NCBI GenBank assembly: GCA_021812165.1
Contig: JAKAOO010000004.1
Coordinates: 1 to 41,967, forward strand
Direction: 5' to 3'
DNA length: 41,967 nucleotides
From: Pseudomonadota bacterium
GTDB taxonomy: Bacteria > Pseudomonadota > Alphaproteobacteria > ATCC43930 > CGMCC-115725
Shown: positions 9,366-19,229 of the stretch, piece by piece
Layout: each line of letters opens with the position of its first letter
Position numbering within the stretch: the stretch's first letter is position 1
Notes under the pieces: model-generated
Databases searched by the model: none
Seen by the model: only the letters and a program-made list of their open reading frames with translations
Told to the model about the DNA's origin: nothing
Translations under genes and position numbers: made by a program

Positions 9366-10979
9366 TCACCCTCGGGGCGGCGCAACGCGGAAACGGCAGT
9401 CGGCGTCGTGCGCGATCCTTTCCGCAAGCCCGATCTCCCACTCGAGGTATTCGCGCATGCGCCGCTCGCGTTCTTCGGGAGGTCTGTCGCGGGCCGAAAG
9501 GGCAACGTCGTCGGGCTCGCTCGCGAGCGGGCCCATCCCCTCATCGAGCGGCAGGCCCGCTTCCCTCCAAGCCGCCGTTCCTCCGGCGAGAACCGCTGGG
9601 CGACGCCCGTGCGCCTTGCCGATCTCCGCCGCGGCAAAGCGCGCGAGCGTTCCCTCCTCGCTGGTGAAGACGAGGTCTCCTTCGCCCGGCAATTTGCCGA
9701 GCGCGGAGGCGAGCCGCGCCCGGATCGCAAACCATGCGCCCGGGATGTGGCCGGCGCGATGGCGCGTCGAGAGCGCGAGATCGACGACGACGGCGGAAGG
9801 CGTGCGGCGCATCGCCGCGGCGAGATCGGCAGGGGCAAGGATCTGCGGTTCGGGACCCGCGAGCGCGAACCTCGCCGCGTCGGGCGCGGGGAATCCCTCT
9901 TCCAGCGCCGCGCCCGCAAATCCCTCTTCGAGCACCACTGCGTCCCAACCCATGCGTCGGAGCCACGCGGCCGTCATCGGCGCGCGCACGCCTTCCCTAT
10001 CGACGAGAACGACGCGCGCGCCCCAGACGCCGAGCCAATTGTCCGTTTCCTGAACGAGCTGGCCGCCCGGAGCCGAAAGGCTCCCCGGCAAGTGTCCCGC
10101 CCGATATTCCTCCGGCTCGCGCACATCGAGGAGGTAGAGCGTGCGGCGATCCGCCTCGCGCCGCCATTCGTCGAGGGTTCGACCGTCGATCATCGGGACG
10201 CCGAAGCGCCGGGCGACCCTCTGCGCGCGTTCGCGGGCGAGCGCGAGGCCCTGGGGCGACACCGCGGGCGCTCGGCGCGAGGCCCCGCGCGCGACTTCGA
10301 AACCCGCGAGGTGCCAGCCCATCGTGCCGTTTTTGAGCGAACGGACAGGGTTCGGGACGCCGGCGTCGATCAGCGCCTGCGCGCCGATGATGCTGCGCGT
10401 GCGCCCGCCGCAGTTGACGACGACGAGCGTATCCGCCGCGGGGACGAGATCGGCAAAGCGATAAAGGAGTTCGGCGCCCGGAACGCTCGTCGCTCCGGGG
10501 ATGCTGTTCGAATGGTATTCCTCGAAGGTGCGGCTGTCGAAGATCGCGATCTTCTCGCCGCTCCTCTGAAGTGCCGCCAGCTCCTCCGCGCCGAGCGAAG
10601 GGGTGCCGCATTGGTGCTCGACGATTTCGGCGAACGCCTTGCTCGGAACGTGGACGCCGCTATAGAGGGGGTAACCCGCCTCGGCCCAGGCCTTGATTCC
10701 GCCCTCGAGCACGGCGACATCGCCGTATCCGCCTTCGGCAAGGCGCGCGGCGGCCCGCTCTGCGAGGCCCTCGCCGTCGTCGCAGACGACGACCCTTACC
10801 GCGCGCCGCGGCAGGAGAGGGGGCGCCAAGAGTTCGAGCCGGCTCAAAGGCAAGCTGGAGGCCATCAAGAGATGGCTGGCGAAAAAGCTCCCTTCCTCGC
10901 GCGCATCGACGATCGCGACCTCGCCCGGTTCACTCAGCCTTCGGCGCAATTCGGCTGTGGTAATCGATCCTGACGCCAT
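9366..10979 (-). CDS. Four-domain rhodanese-like protein
   Basis: Four tandem rhodanese units with active-site loops [42 protein letters not shown]; start at [15 protein letters not shown]. Confidence 0.9.
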   Translation of the reverse strand: MASGSITTAELRRRLSEPGEVAIVDAREEGSFFASHLLMASSLPLSRLELLAPPLLPRRAVRVVVCDDGEGLAERAAARLAEGGYGDVAVLEGGIKAWAEAGYPLYSGVHVPSKAFAEIVEHQCGTPSLGAEELAALQRSGEKIAIFDSRTFEEYHSNSIPGATSVPGAELLYRFADLVPAADTLVVVNCGGRTRSIIGAQALIDAGVPNPVRSLKNGTMGWHLAGFEVARGASRRAPAVSPQGLALARERAQRVARRFGVPMIDGRTLDEWRREADRRTLYLLDVREPEEYRAGHLPGSLSAPGGQLVQETDNWLGVWGARVVLVDREGVRAPMTAAWLRRMGWDAVVLEEGFAGAALEEGFPAPDAARFALAGPEPQILAPADLAAAMRRTPSAVVVDLALSTRHRAGHIPGAWFAIRARLASALGKLPGEGDLVFTSEEGTLARFAAAEIGKAHGRRPAVLAGGTAAWREAGLPLDEGMGPLASEPDDVALSARDRPPEERERRMREYLEWEIGLAERIAHDADCRFRVAPPRG

Positions 10980-11137
10980 TTCGGCCTCCCTCGTTCTGCT
11001 CTCTGATTTTCGCGAAATGCGAGCGGGCGTCAAAGCCTCGCCATCGCGAGCGCCGAAACGGCGAGCTCGCTCTCGCTCCGCGCCGGCGCCGGCGCTATTC
11101 TGACATCGAAGGCATGGGTCGAGAGAGGTAAAAGGCG

Positions 11138-11341
11138 ATGGGGGTGCCAGAATTTCTGAACCGGCACCTCTTACTCGGGATGAACCTCGTCACTTGGGCC
11201 GGTTTCATCCTGATGGGGCTCGCCTACCACCTGACACGGACGCGAAGGGCGAGGATGCCCTACGGCATCGCCCTCATGGCGGTCGGCACCGCGCTCGTCT
11301 TTCTGGGGATTTACCTCATGCCTCCCGCGCCCACGCCCTAG
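11138..11341 (+). CDS. Small hypothetical two-TM membrane protein
   Basis: 67-aa ORF with two hydrophobic helices; upstream gagaggtaaaaggcg. Confidence 0.5.
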   Translation: MGVPEFLNRHLLLGMNLVTWAGFILMGLAYHLTRTRRARMPYGIALMAVGTALVFLGIYLMPPAPTP

Positions 11342-11342
11342 A

Positions 11343-11470
11343 TCGTCGTTCCGGGACGGCTCGAAAGGCCGGGCCCGGAACCCATGGACACCGGCGGTTC
11401 GCGAGCTTTGGAAGGCCGATGCTCCTGGATTGCGGGTTCGCGGTCTGCGACCGTGCCCCGGAATGACAAT
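11343..11470. repeat. Intergenic repeat element (cgttccggg...ccccggaatgac type)
   Basis: Ends gtcgttccggg / ccccggaatgac partially inverted; noncoding between two genes. Confidence 0.45.
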
Positions 11471-11507
11471 CCTATGGTGTTTTTTTGTGGGCTTCCGAGC
11501 GGGATCC

Positions 11508-12605
11508 TCACTCGAAGACGATGACGCCGCGCGCCACTTCGCCCGCGAGCATCGCCCGGAAGCCTTCGTTGATCTCGTCGAAGCGATAGGTGCGGCTGAT
11601 GAGCCCATCGAGATCGATCCGCTTTTCGAGGTCGAGATCGGCGAGAAGCGGAAAATCGACCGCGGGGCGCACCGAGCCGTAATAGGTGCCCGAAACCGTC
11701 TTCTCGCTATAGACCATCTGCGCGGGGTTGATCGGGGCGCGCGCGGCAAAGGCCGGGATGCCGACGAGGACCGCGTGGCCTCCCGGCGCCAGAGCCTCGA
11801 TCGCGAAGACTGCGGTCGCCTCGCCGCCGATCGCGTCGAATGCGGTGCCGACGCCGAGACCGCCCGTCAGTTCGCGCACCCGCGCCGCCGCATCCTCCGT
11901 GCGCGCATTGATGAAATGCGTCGCGCCAAAGCCTTTCGCGAGGTCGAGCTTCCGGTCGAGAAGGTCGCAGGCGATGATGGGCGAGGCGCCCGCGAGCCTT
12001 GCCCCCTGGACGACGTTGAGCCCGACCCCGCCGCAGCCGATGACGAGAACGCTGCTGCCGGGGGCGACCCGCGCATGGCGGATGACGGCGCCGACGCCGG
12101 TCGCGACGCTGCAGCCGATGATCGCGGCGTGGGTAAAAGGCAGGTCGCCGCGGATCTTGACCACCTGCTCGGCGGGGCAGACGACCTTTTCGGAAAATGT
12201 CCCGATCCGCGCCATCTGATTGACCGGCTCGCCGTCGAAAGAAAGGCGCGCACTGCCGTCGAGCATCCGCCAGCGCGGTGTATCGTTGCGGCCGATGCAA
12301 AGGACGCTTCGGCCCTCGGCGCAATACCGGCAATGCCCGCAATTGGGGCGAAACGAGAAAATCACGTGGTCGCCGGGTTTGACCGCCGCGACGCCGGGGC
12401 CGACCTCTTCGACGATGCCGGCCGCCTCATGGCCCAAGACCATCGGCAAAGGCAAAGGCCAGTCGCCGTTCATGATGTGATAGTCGCTCATGCATACCCC
12501 GGCCGCCTTGACGCGAACCCGGACCTCGCCCGCTTTCGGCCCTTCCTGCTCGAGATCGAGGATTTCGAGCGGCTTTCCTACCTCGCGCAAAACCGCAGCA
12601 CGCAT
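11508..12605 (-). CDS. Zn-dependent alcohol dehydrogenase (MDR family)
   Basis: GHEAAGIVEEVGPGV, structural Zn CGHCRYCAEGRSVLC, Rossmann VIGCGGVGLNVVQGA. Confidence 0.94.
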   Translation of the reverse strand: MRAAVLREVGKPLEILDLEQEGPKAGEVRVRVKAAGVCMSDYHIMNGDWPLPLPMVLGHEAAGIVEEVGPGVAAVKPGDHVIFSFRPNCGHCRYCAEGRSVLCIGRNDTPRWRMLDGSARLSFDGEPVNQMARIGTFSEKVVCPAEQVVKIRGDLPFTHAAIIGCSVATGVGAVIRHARVAPGSSVLVIGCGGVGLNVVQGARLAGASPIIACDLLDRKLDLAKGFGATHFINARTEDAAARVRELTGGLGVGTAFDAIGGEATAVFAIEALAPGGHAVLVGIPAFAARAPINPAQMVYSEKTVSGTYYGSVRPAVDFPLLADLDLEKRIDLDGLISRTYRFDEINEGFRAMLAGEVARGVIVFE

Positions 12606-12646
12606 CTTCCTCTCCTCTCCATCGTGCTCGCTCGTCGCGAGCCACC

Positions 12647-12916
12647 TTAGCGGCGATAGACGCGATGGGTACCGATATCGATCGCGGCAAGAACTTCACC
12701 CTCTTCGTCGCTCTCACGCATGAGCAATATCCGGTATTCCCGCGTCACGCGGATGCTGTACGTGTCGTCCCAGCCCGAGAGGCGCTCGAAATTCAACCCG
12801 GGGCGTTGGGGATTTTCCAGGAGCCCGGAAAGCGCGTCCCTCGCCTTGATCCGGATGCGCTCAGGCACCCGGCGCTCGGACTTCCTGTATCTTTCCGTGA
12901 TGCGGACACGAATCAC
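12647..12916 (-). CDS. RelE/ParE-superfamily toxin-like protein
   Basis: NPQRPGLNFERLSGWDDTYSIRVTREYRILLMRE...AIDIGTHRVYRR pattern; GTG start overlapping upstream ORF stop. Confidence 0.75.
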   Translation of the reverse strand: MIRVRITERYRKSERRVPERIRIKARDALSGLLENPQRPGLNFERLSGWDDTYSIRVTREYRILLMRESDEEGEVLAAIDIGTHRVYRR

Positions 12917-13449
12917 GTTGCGGCTAGATATCGGCGCAGCGCCGCCGGATCCTCGAAGCTCGGGCCGGAACGCGCGTCGGCACTAAAGTGTGCTCGCAAC
13001 GCCATCATCTGCCAACGCGCGTCCCGCAATGCCTCGACGAAACGCGCGACCGCCTCAGCCTCACGCCGGGCCATGCCGCGCGCGCGGCGCGCAAACACCG
13101 GGTCGCCATCGCGGACAAGCGTCAAGGTCGTCAAAATTCGATCAACGAGCTTTCGGATCCGGCCGAGATCACGCGCGGCCTCGGCCTCGCAAAATTCAAG
13201 CCTCTCGATGCGATAGTCCCAATCGGGCCGCTCTCCGCGCTCGGCGGCAGCCCGCGCATTAGCCACCAGGCGGGCTATCCCCTCGATACCGCGGTTTATA
13301 GAGGCTTCCCCTTCGACGAGCGCGCTCTCGGCCTCGGCCAAGCGGACCTCACCCGGTGCCTTCACGTTCGCGAGTGCGGCGCAGAAGTCCATAAACGCCG
13401 ATGCAGGGCGCGTTTCAATCGCAGGATCGCTGTAGGCGGGAAGGCTCAT
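12913..13449 (-). CDS. Hypothetical protein translationally coupled to the RelE-like gene
   Basis: 178-aa ORF, GTGA overlap with downstream toxin-like gene; largely helical composition. Confidence 0.65.
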   Translation of the reverse strand: MSLPAYSDPAIETRPASAFMDFCAALANVKAPGEVRLAEAESALVEGEASINRGIEGIARLVANARAAAERGERPDWDYRIERLEFCEAEAARDLGRIRKLVDRILTTLTLVRDGDPVFARRARGMARREAEAVARFVEALRDARWQMMALRAHFSADARSGPSFEDPAALRRYLAAT

Positions 13450-13532
13450 CTTTCACACATAAGGCGCAGGCAGCGCGGCGGCAACGGCCGCTCGCCATTG
13501 ATGATGCGCCGACCACCGGCATCAGAGCCCCG

Positions 13533-14561
13533 CTAATCGCGCCCGCTGACGACGCCGCTGATGAGATTTCCTTCATAAAGGGTGTCGAGATCGATCGAGG
13601 CCTTCTGCGACACCGGTTTGAGACTTCGAGAGAGGGCGTCGAGAGACTTTCGCGCGTCTCGCGCGAGGGCTTCCGCCGCCTCGATCCCGACCGCGCGAAA
13701 GCGGAGCGCGTCTCCCGGCCGGCGCCGGCCGACGACCGGAAGATCGGCCGAAATCACGGTCGCGATCTTGGGATAGCCGCCGGTCGTCTGATGGTCGGCG
13801 AGAAGGAGGATCGGCTGCCCCGAACCCGGAACCTGAATCGCTCCCTCAGGGATCGCGTCGGAGACGATGTCCCAGCCGCCTCGATGGAAAAGTCGCGGGC
13901 CGTCGAGACGCATCCCCATGCGGTCGGCCTGGGGCGAGACGCGGAACTCGCTTTCGAGGAAAAGGGCGAGAGCCGCGTCGGTGAAATGCCGATCCTGGGG
14001 CCCGAGAACGACGGCGATCGTCTTCTCTCTTCCGAGCGAGGGCGGCGCAGGCAAGAACAGGTCCTCCCTCTCGGGCGCGCGGGAGAACGCGAGCGGCAAG
14101 AGATCGCCCGCTTTGAGAGGCCGCCCTTCGAAGCCGCCGATCCCGGCGCGGGCGTAGGTGGCGGCGCTGCCGAGAAACCGCGGCACGGCGATGCCGCCCG
14201 CAAGCGCGAGATAGCAGCAGGAGGCGCGGCGATCGGCCATCACCTCGAAGGTTTCGCCGCTTTCGAGGGTGACGCTTTGCCAGGCGGGAATGCTGCGCCC
14301 GCCAAGGATCGCGATCCGCCCTTCTCCGCCGGCGAGAGCGACCCGCGCGGTCTCGGCGACCACCTTTATGGTCGGCCCGCCGTACAGGATCTCGAGTGCC
14401 GCCTCTGCCCGCTCGTTGCCGACAAGGGCGTTGGCGAGCTCCAGGCTCTCGCGGTCGAGAGCGCCCGAAACGGGCACGCCCAACTGCCGGTACCCGACCC
14501 TACCGAGATCCTGAACGCTCGTCAGGATGCCCGGCTTCGTGATGAGGAGCCCGCTCGTCAT
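13533..14561 (-). CDS. pxpC: 5-oxoprolinase subunit PxpC / biotin-dependent carboxyltransferase (KipA-like)
   Basis: ITKPGILTSVQDLGRVGYRQLGVPVSGALD; SADRMGMRLDG-like region; GGYPKIATVISADLP; ATGA overlap with pxpB stop. Confidence 0.92.
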   Translation of the reverse strand: MTSGLLITKPGILTSVQDLGRVGYRQLGVPVSGALDRESLELANALVGNERAEAALEILYGGPTIKVVAETARVALAGGEGRIAILGGRSIPAWQSVTLESGETFEVMADRRASCCYLALAGGIAVPRFLGSAATYARAGIGGFEGRPLKAGDLLPLAFSRAPEREDLFLPAPPSLGREKTIAVVLGPQDRHFTDAALALFLESEFRVSPQADRMGMRLDGPRLFHRGGWDIVSDAIPEGAIQVPGSGQPILLLADHQTTGGYPKIATVISADLPVVGRRRPGDALRFRAVGIEAAEALARDARKSLDALSRSLKPVSQKASIDLDTLYEGNLISGVVSGRD

Positions 14562-15280
14562 AGAGCCACTCTCTCGCCCGCGATCGCGTAGCCCCCTTTC
14601 TCGCTTTTCTCGCGGATTTGCGCGAAAAGCGCGGGGTCGATCGCTTCGAAACGAACGGCGTCGCCCGGGGCAAGAAGCGCCGGGGGAGAGCGCGAGGGAT
14701 CGAAGAGCGTGACCGGGGTCCTGCCGATGATGTGCCAGCCGCCGGGGCTTTCGAAGGTGTAGATGGCGGTGAGGGTGGTCGCGATCGCCACCGAGCCGGC
14801 GGCCACCTTCTGGCGCGGATCGGCGCGTCGCGGCAGCGCCAACTCGGCCGGCAGGTCGCCGAGATAAGGAAAGCCCGGGAGAAAGCCGATCATATAGACG
14901 TGGTAGGGGAGGGTGCGGTGACGCCGCGCGACCTCCTCGGGGGAAAGCCCGACGCGCCGGGCCACTTCTTCGAGATCGGGAGCGAAGGCGCCGTCGTAGC
15001 AGATTGGAATGCGCCACAGGGTGGCCATGCGCCGCGCCTTCGGCCGGCGCCCAAGCAGCGCGCCGATCGCCGGTTCGAGTTCGCGCCTTCCCGTCACGAG
15101 GGGATCGTACTCGACGAAGAGCGAGCGGAAGGTGGGAAGGGTCTCGGTGACGCCGGCGATCGCCGCCGCCGCAAGGCTCGCCTGCAGGTTCAGAACCTCC
15201 TCGCTCACAGCGCGGTCGACGCGCTCGCCGAATTCGACGACGAGCCCGCAATCCCCGGCCGACAGGAAACGAACCTTCAT
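14558..15280 (-). CDS. pxpB: 5-oxoprolinase subunit PxpB (KipI-like)
   Basis: RFLSAGDCGLVVEFG; YMIGFLPGFPYLGDLP; GSVAIATTLTAIYTFESPGGWHIIGRTP. Confidence 0.92.
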   Translation of the reverse strand: MKVRFLSAGDCGLVVEFGERVDRAVSEEVLNLQASLAAAAIAGVTETLPTFRSLFVEYDPLVTGRRELEPAIGALLGRRPKARRMATLWRIPICYDGAFAPDLEEVARRVGLSPEEVARRHRTLPYHVYMIGFLPGFPYLGDLPAELALPRRADPRQKVAAGSVAIATTLTAIYTFESPGGWHIIGRTPVTLFDPSRSPPALLAPGDAVRFEAIDPALFAQIREKSEKGGYAIAGERVAL

Positions 15281-15674
15281 AAAGCGCGCTCGCGAAATCC
15301 GGTCTCTTCTGCGACCGGCCGATCTTATTCGGCGGCGGCCGGCGCCGCCACGCCTTGAGCGCGCGCGCCCGCCTGCGGGCTTTTGCCGCTCGGAAAGAAG
15401 CGCTTGGCGCGAGCCCTGCCCGAGACCGGCCATGCGGATATGGCCATGCGGGTATTGACACTCTCCAGCCGGCCGCGACAATCTTTCGATGTTTCCGCGG
15501 GCCGCGCGCAGGGTTGACGGCTTTGCCGGGTAGCTGAGCGCGGGCAAGTACGTTGCCGAGTGAACCGTGATGACCGGGGCGCGTATATGAAATGCCTCCC
15601 GAACGATCCGGGCGGCGAGGTGCCGTTGCCTCTACGCGGGCGGCTTGTCATATTCTTCGCGCCGAGGAGGACAT

Positions 15675-16595
15675 GTGACAAAGCTCAGCATGTGCGAGGC
15701 CCCGCTCGCCTCCAATGAGGCGTTGCCGAAGGCCTTTGCCGAGCATCCTTCCGCTGGCGAGCGCGCGCAGCAAGAAGCCGCGCCGCAATTCAAAGCATCG
15801 CTGGCGCGCCGGCTGATCCGCGCCATCGACCGGGAACTGCGCCGGATCGAGGGCATCCGCGAATTTTGCGACCGCTCCGATTGCCTGTTGCGCATCTCGT
15901 TCGGTCGCGTCGGCGCCGATATGCGCCTCGGCGACGGCGCCGTCCTTCCCCGTGGGGCGGAAGTCCTCGATCTCCACTTGTGGAATGAGCATCTGGCGAA
16001 CCTTGGGTCATTGACGCTCGCGCGCACCAGCGCCTTGCGCCGTCAGCTTTCCGCCTCGCTTTCTCTGCTTGCCGCCCGCATCGAAAGCGACCCCGCCTTG
16101 GCGAGGATTGCCGCGCTTCGCGCGCGAACCGCCTTCGTCCCTTACGCTCAGACGCAAAAGATCCGCCATATCGCCGAAGTCTACGGCTTCGACATGGTCG
16201 AGTACGGGGGACGCGGCTCGATGTGGTGGCGGGTGCACGATTTTCTCGAGAATTTCCTGATCTGCGCCTTGGCGTGGGCGTATAATCCGAGCGCCTTGCG
16301 CGGCAAAGGACTGCTGCGGCCCCGCTGCCAGTTCTGGATATCGCGCGAGGCGTTTCTGAAGCGCTATGGGAGGCTCCGGGGAGTGCCGCGGCACAGCGTC
16401 CCCGGACAACAAAGAGGCCCGGTCAGAGGAGACCCCAGGGATCACGTCGGAAAGCAACGGATAGGAGACGAGAATGCCGTTCGATGGTACGGGTTTGCAG
16501 GCGGTGCTGCCATCCGATACGGGGCTGTTCCCGGTTTGGAGCCGGCACGGTTTGCGTCTGTGGTTGAAGGCGTCGCTCAACCGCGTAAGCCGTGA
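15675..16595 (+). CDS. YkoP-like-domain hypothetical protein
   Basis: RISFGRVGADMRLGDGAVLPRGAEVLDLHLWNEHL resembles the YkoP-like domain; C-terminal ~40 aa overlap next ORF, so the 3' end may be frameshifted. Confidence 0.5.
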   Translation: MTKLSMCEAPLASNEALPKAFAEHPSAGERAQQEAAPQFKASLARRLIRAIDRELRRIEGIREFCDRSDCLLRISFGRVGADMRLGDGAVLPRGAEVLDLHLWNEHLANLGSLTLARTSALRRQLSASLSLLAARIESDPALARIAALRARTAFVPYAQTQKIRHIAEVYGFDMVEYGGRGSMWWRVHDFLENFLICALAWAYNPSALRGKGLLRPRCQFWISREAFLKRYGRLRGVPRHSVPGQQRGPVRGDPRDHVGKQRIGDENAVRWYGFAGGAAIRYGAVPGLEPARFASVVEGVAQPRKP

Positions 16596-16962
16596 ACAAA
16601 TCGCCGCGGGGTTGGTCGAGGTCCCCACTCCCTCCGAGCGCTACACCGCGGCCGGCGGGCTTTTGCGCCAGGCGAGAGGGCTCATCGAAGACCCGCGCCA
16701 CTGGATGCGCGGCACCTATTGGTGGTTCCGGGGCCGGCGCTGTGCGGTCGGCGCTGTGCGGGCGGCGGCGAAGCGGATGAGAACCCCGGTTCCCGCTTGG
16801 CTCGCTCATTCTTACCTGATCACCGTCGCCCGCTCGCGCGGCTTCACCAATGTCGAAGCGATGAACGATCGTTCCTCGCACGGGGCCGTGCTGCGGGCTT
16901 TTGACGAAGCGATCGCGCTCGCCGAGACTTCGGCCTTCGTCCGCGTGGAAGAGGCCGCCTGA
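16474..16962 (+). CDS. DUF6197-like conserved hypothetical protein
   Basis: WWFRGRRCAVGAVRAAAKR...GFTNVEAMNDRSSHGAVLRAFDEAIA. Confidence 0.55.
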   Translation: MPFDGTGLQAVLPSDTGLFPVWSRHGLRLWLKASLNRVSREQIAAGLVEVPTPSERYTAAGGLLRQARGLIEDPRHWMRGTYWWFRGRRCAVGAVRAAAKRMRTPVPAWLAHSYLITVARSRGFTNVEAMNDRSSHGAVLRAFDEAIALAETSAFVRVEEAA

Positions 16963-17130
16963 GGGTCTTCGGCGGGCGGAAGGCGTCGTCGGGGGCCGCT
17001 TCGCAAGGGTCAGCCCCTCGCCCGCGGGCGAGAGAGAAGGGAAGGAGCGGGGCGCGGCCTCGGGCTCGACAGCGCTCTCGGAAGGCGGCTAGCATCGCTT
17101 TCCCGTCCCGCCCCGCAAAAGGCCCGCGCG

Positions 17131-17844
17131 ATGACCCGCCATTTCGGCGTCCTCATTCCCTCGACCAACACCATCTGCGAGAGCGAATTCACGCGCCTCT
17201 TGCCGCCCCGATATCAGGCGCATTTCGGGCGACTTCTGACGAGCGCGCCAGGGCAGCCTTTCGCCCCGAGCCGCGAGGAAGACATCGCATGCCAGTCGCG
17301 GCTTCTCGCAACCGCGAAGGTCGAGCTTTTGATCCTCGCGCAAACCTCGGCAAGCCTCTTTGCCGAGGATTACGACAGTGCGGTGACGGGGCGGATGAGC
17401 GAGGCCGCCGGCGTCCCGGCTCTGACCTCGGCGCAGGCTTTGGGCCGCGCCGTGCGGGCATTGGGCGCCCGGCGGATTGCTCTCGTCTCCCCCTATACGG
17501 ACGAGGTCAACGCCCGCGCCGCCCGCTATTTCGCCGCAAAGCACGGCCTCGAAACGCTCTCCAGCGAAGGATTTGCCGCCCGCGACGCGTATGCGATCGG
17601 CGGCCTCGGCCCCGAACACGCGCAAAGGGCGCTTCTCCGCATCGACCGGCCGCTAATCGAGGTCTTTGTCATTCCCGGCGGCAACTTTCCGACGATGGCG
17701 TTTCTCGCGGGCTGGGAAGCCCTGTTCAAAAAGCCGGTCGTCACCACCAATCAGGCCTCGATCTGGGCGATGCTCGTCGCCTTCAAGAGCGGCGAGCGCC
17801 TCTCGGGTCTGGGGCGCCTCCTCGAAGAGATGCCGGCAGGCTGA
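17131..17844 (+). CDS. Maleate cis-trans isomerase / Asp-Glu racemase superfamily protein
   Basis: GVLIPSTNTICESEF, AKVELLILAQTSASLFAEDY, RRIALVSPYTDEVNARAARYFAAKHG, VIPGGNFPTM. Confidence 0.85.
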   Translation: MTRHFGVLIPSTNTICESEFTRLLPPRYQAHFGRLLTSAPGQPFAPSREEDIACQSRLLATAKVELLILAQTSASLFAEDYDSAVTGRMSEAAGVPALTSAQALGRAVRALGARRIALVSPYTDEVNARAARYFAAKHGLETLSSEGFAARDAYAIGGLGPEHAQRALLRIDRPLIEVFVIPGGNFPTMAFLAGWEALFKKPVVTTNQASIWAMLVAFKSGERLSGLGRLLEEMPAG

Positions 17845-17981
17845 GCCGGGGGCGAGAGGATGGGCCCGATGCGGCAAGCTGTCGCAGGCTAGAGGGCGAG
17901 AGGACGACTTTTTGGCCTGTGCCGGTCAAAAACCCGCGAATACTGTGGCCTACGCGCTAGGGTTTTAAGAAGGGGGAATCC

Positions 17982-19229
17982 ATGTCGAAGCCGTCAAAGA
18001 TCCTTACCAGGCGGACGATCCTCAGGGCGGGCGCCGCCGCCGCTGCCCTGCCGATCGCCGCTCCCTTTATCGTCGAGGCGCGCGGCGAGACCCCGGTCAA
18101 GATCGGCTTTATCGATCCCTTTTCAGGGACTTATGGAGTTCTGGGCGGCTACGAACTGAACGGCGCCCGAATGGCTCTCGCCGAGATCAACAAAAAAGGC
18201 GGAATCCTCGGCCGCCCGGTCGAAATCATCCCCGAGGACGACGCTGCGGATGTCGGCAAGGCGACCGTCAAATTCCACAAGCTCGTCGAGAAGGACAAGG
18301 TCAATTTCATCTCGGGATCGGTCTCTTCCGCCGTCTCCCTGGCGCTCAGCCATGCTGCCAATCTCAAAGGGATCCTCTTTGTGGATACGGGCGGACACGT
18401 CGATTCCGTGACCGGCCAGCACTGCCATTGGACAACCTTCAAGATCTGCTCCGACACCTGGATGCTGGCCAACGCCATCAGCAAGACCCTCATCTCCAAA
18501 TTCGGCAAGCGCTGGTACATCTCGACCCCGGACTACGCGTGGGGGCATTTCCTCGAGGCGGGCTTCGCCGCACTTCTCAAACAGAACGGCGGGACCCTTC
18601 TCGGCAACGCCTTGATGCCCTTGGGCTCGACCGATTTCTCGTCCGTGCTGATCAAGGTTCAGGCGGCAAAGCCGGAAGTCTTTATCGTCCTGCAAGGCGG
18701 CGATGATTTCGTCGATTTGATGAAGCAAGCCACCCAGTTCGGCATGACCAAAAAGATGGCGTTCGGTTACGGCCTGGTCGAGTTCGAGAATTTGGCGGCG
18801 CTTCCGGAAGCGGCGCGAGTCGGCTGGGGCGTCATGGAATGGTGGTGGGATCAACCGAAAAATCCGCACGTCACGGCCTTCGTCGCGAAATACCGCAAGC
18901 TCTATGCAAAGACGCCGAGCGCGCGCAGCTGGTTCGGCTATGTGGCGATGCATACGATCGCCATGGGTGCGGCCAAGGCGAAGAGCCTCAATTCGATCAA
19001 AGTGGCCCATGCGATTGAAGGCATGGAGCTGCCGCCGGAGCTGGCGCTCGGCCCCTACCCGATTTCCTACCGCGCGGGCGATCATCAGATGCTGCTCACC
19101 GAGTTCGTGGGAGAAGTCAGCAGCACCGGGAAATATCCCTATCTCTTCGACGTCAAGGAAACGATCCCGGGAGCGAAGCTCGCGAAATCGCCGGCGGCCA
19201 AAGGGTGCAAGCTGACCTATCCCGCGTGA
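17982..19229 (+). CDS. ABC transporter substrate-binding protein (branched-chain amino acid type), Tat-like signal
   Basis: TRRTILRAGAAAAALPIAAPFI signal; VKIGFIDPFSGTYGVLGGYELNGARMALAEINKKGGILGRPVEII. Confidence 0.93.
   Translation: MSKPSKILTRRTILRAGAAAAALPIAAPFIVEARGETPVKIGFIDPFSGTYGVLGGYELNGARMALAEINKKGGILGRPVEIIPEDDAADVGKATVKFHKLVEKDKVNFISGSVSSAVSLALSHAANLKGILFVDTGGHVDSVTGQHCHWTTFKICSDTWMLANAISKTLISKFGKRWYISTPDYAWGHFLEAGFAALLKQNGGTLLGNALMPLGSTDFSSVLIKVQAAKPEVFIVLQGGDDFVDLMKQATQFGMTKKMAFGYGLVEFENLAALPEAARVGWGVMEWWWDQPKNPHVTAFVAKYRKLYAKTPSARSWFGYVAMHTIAMGAAKAKSLNSIKVAHAIEGMELPPELALGPYPISYRAGDHQMLLTEFVGEVSSTGKYPYLFDVKETIPGAKLAKSPAAKGCKLTYPA

Noticed and set aside
9269-9919. N-terminal extension of the fhs ORF (783 aa)
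   Set aside because: Arg/Ser-rich shadow translation antisense to the rhodanese gene; a GTG with good RBS at 9268 gives a normal-length Fhs.
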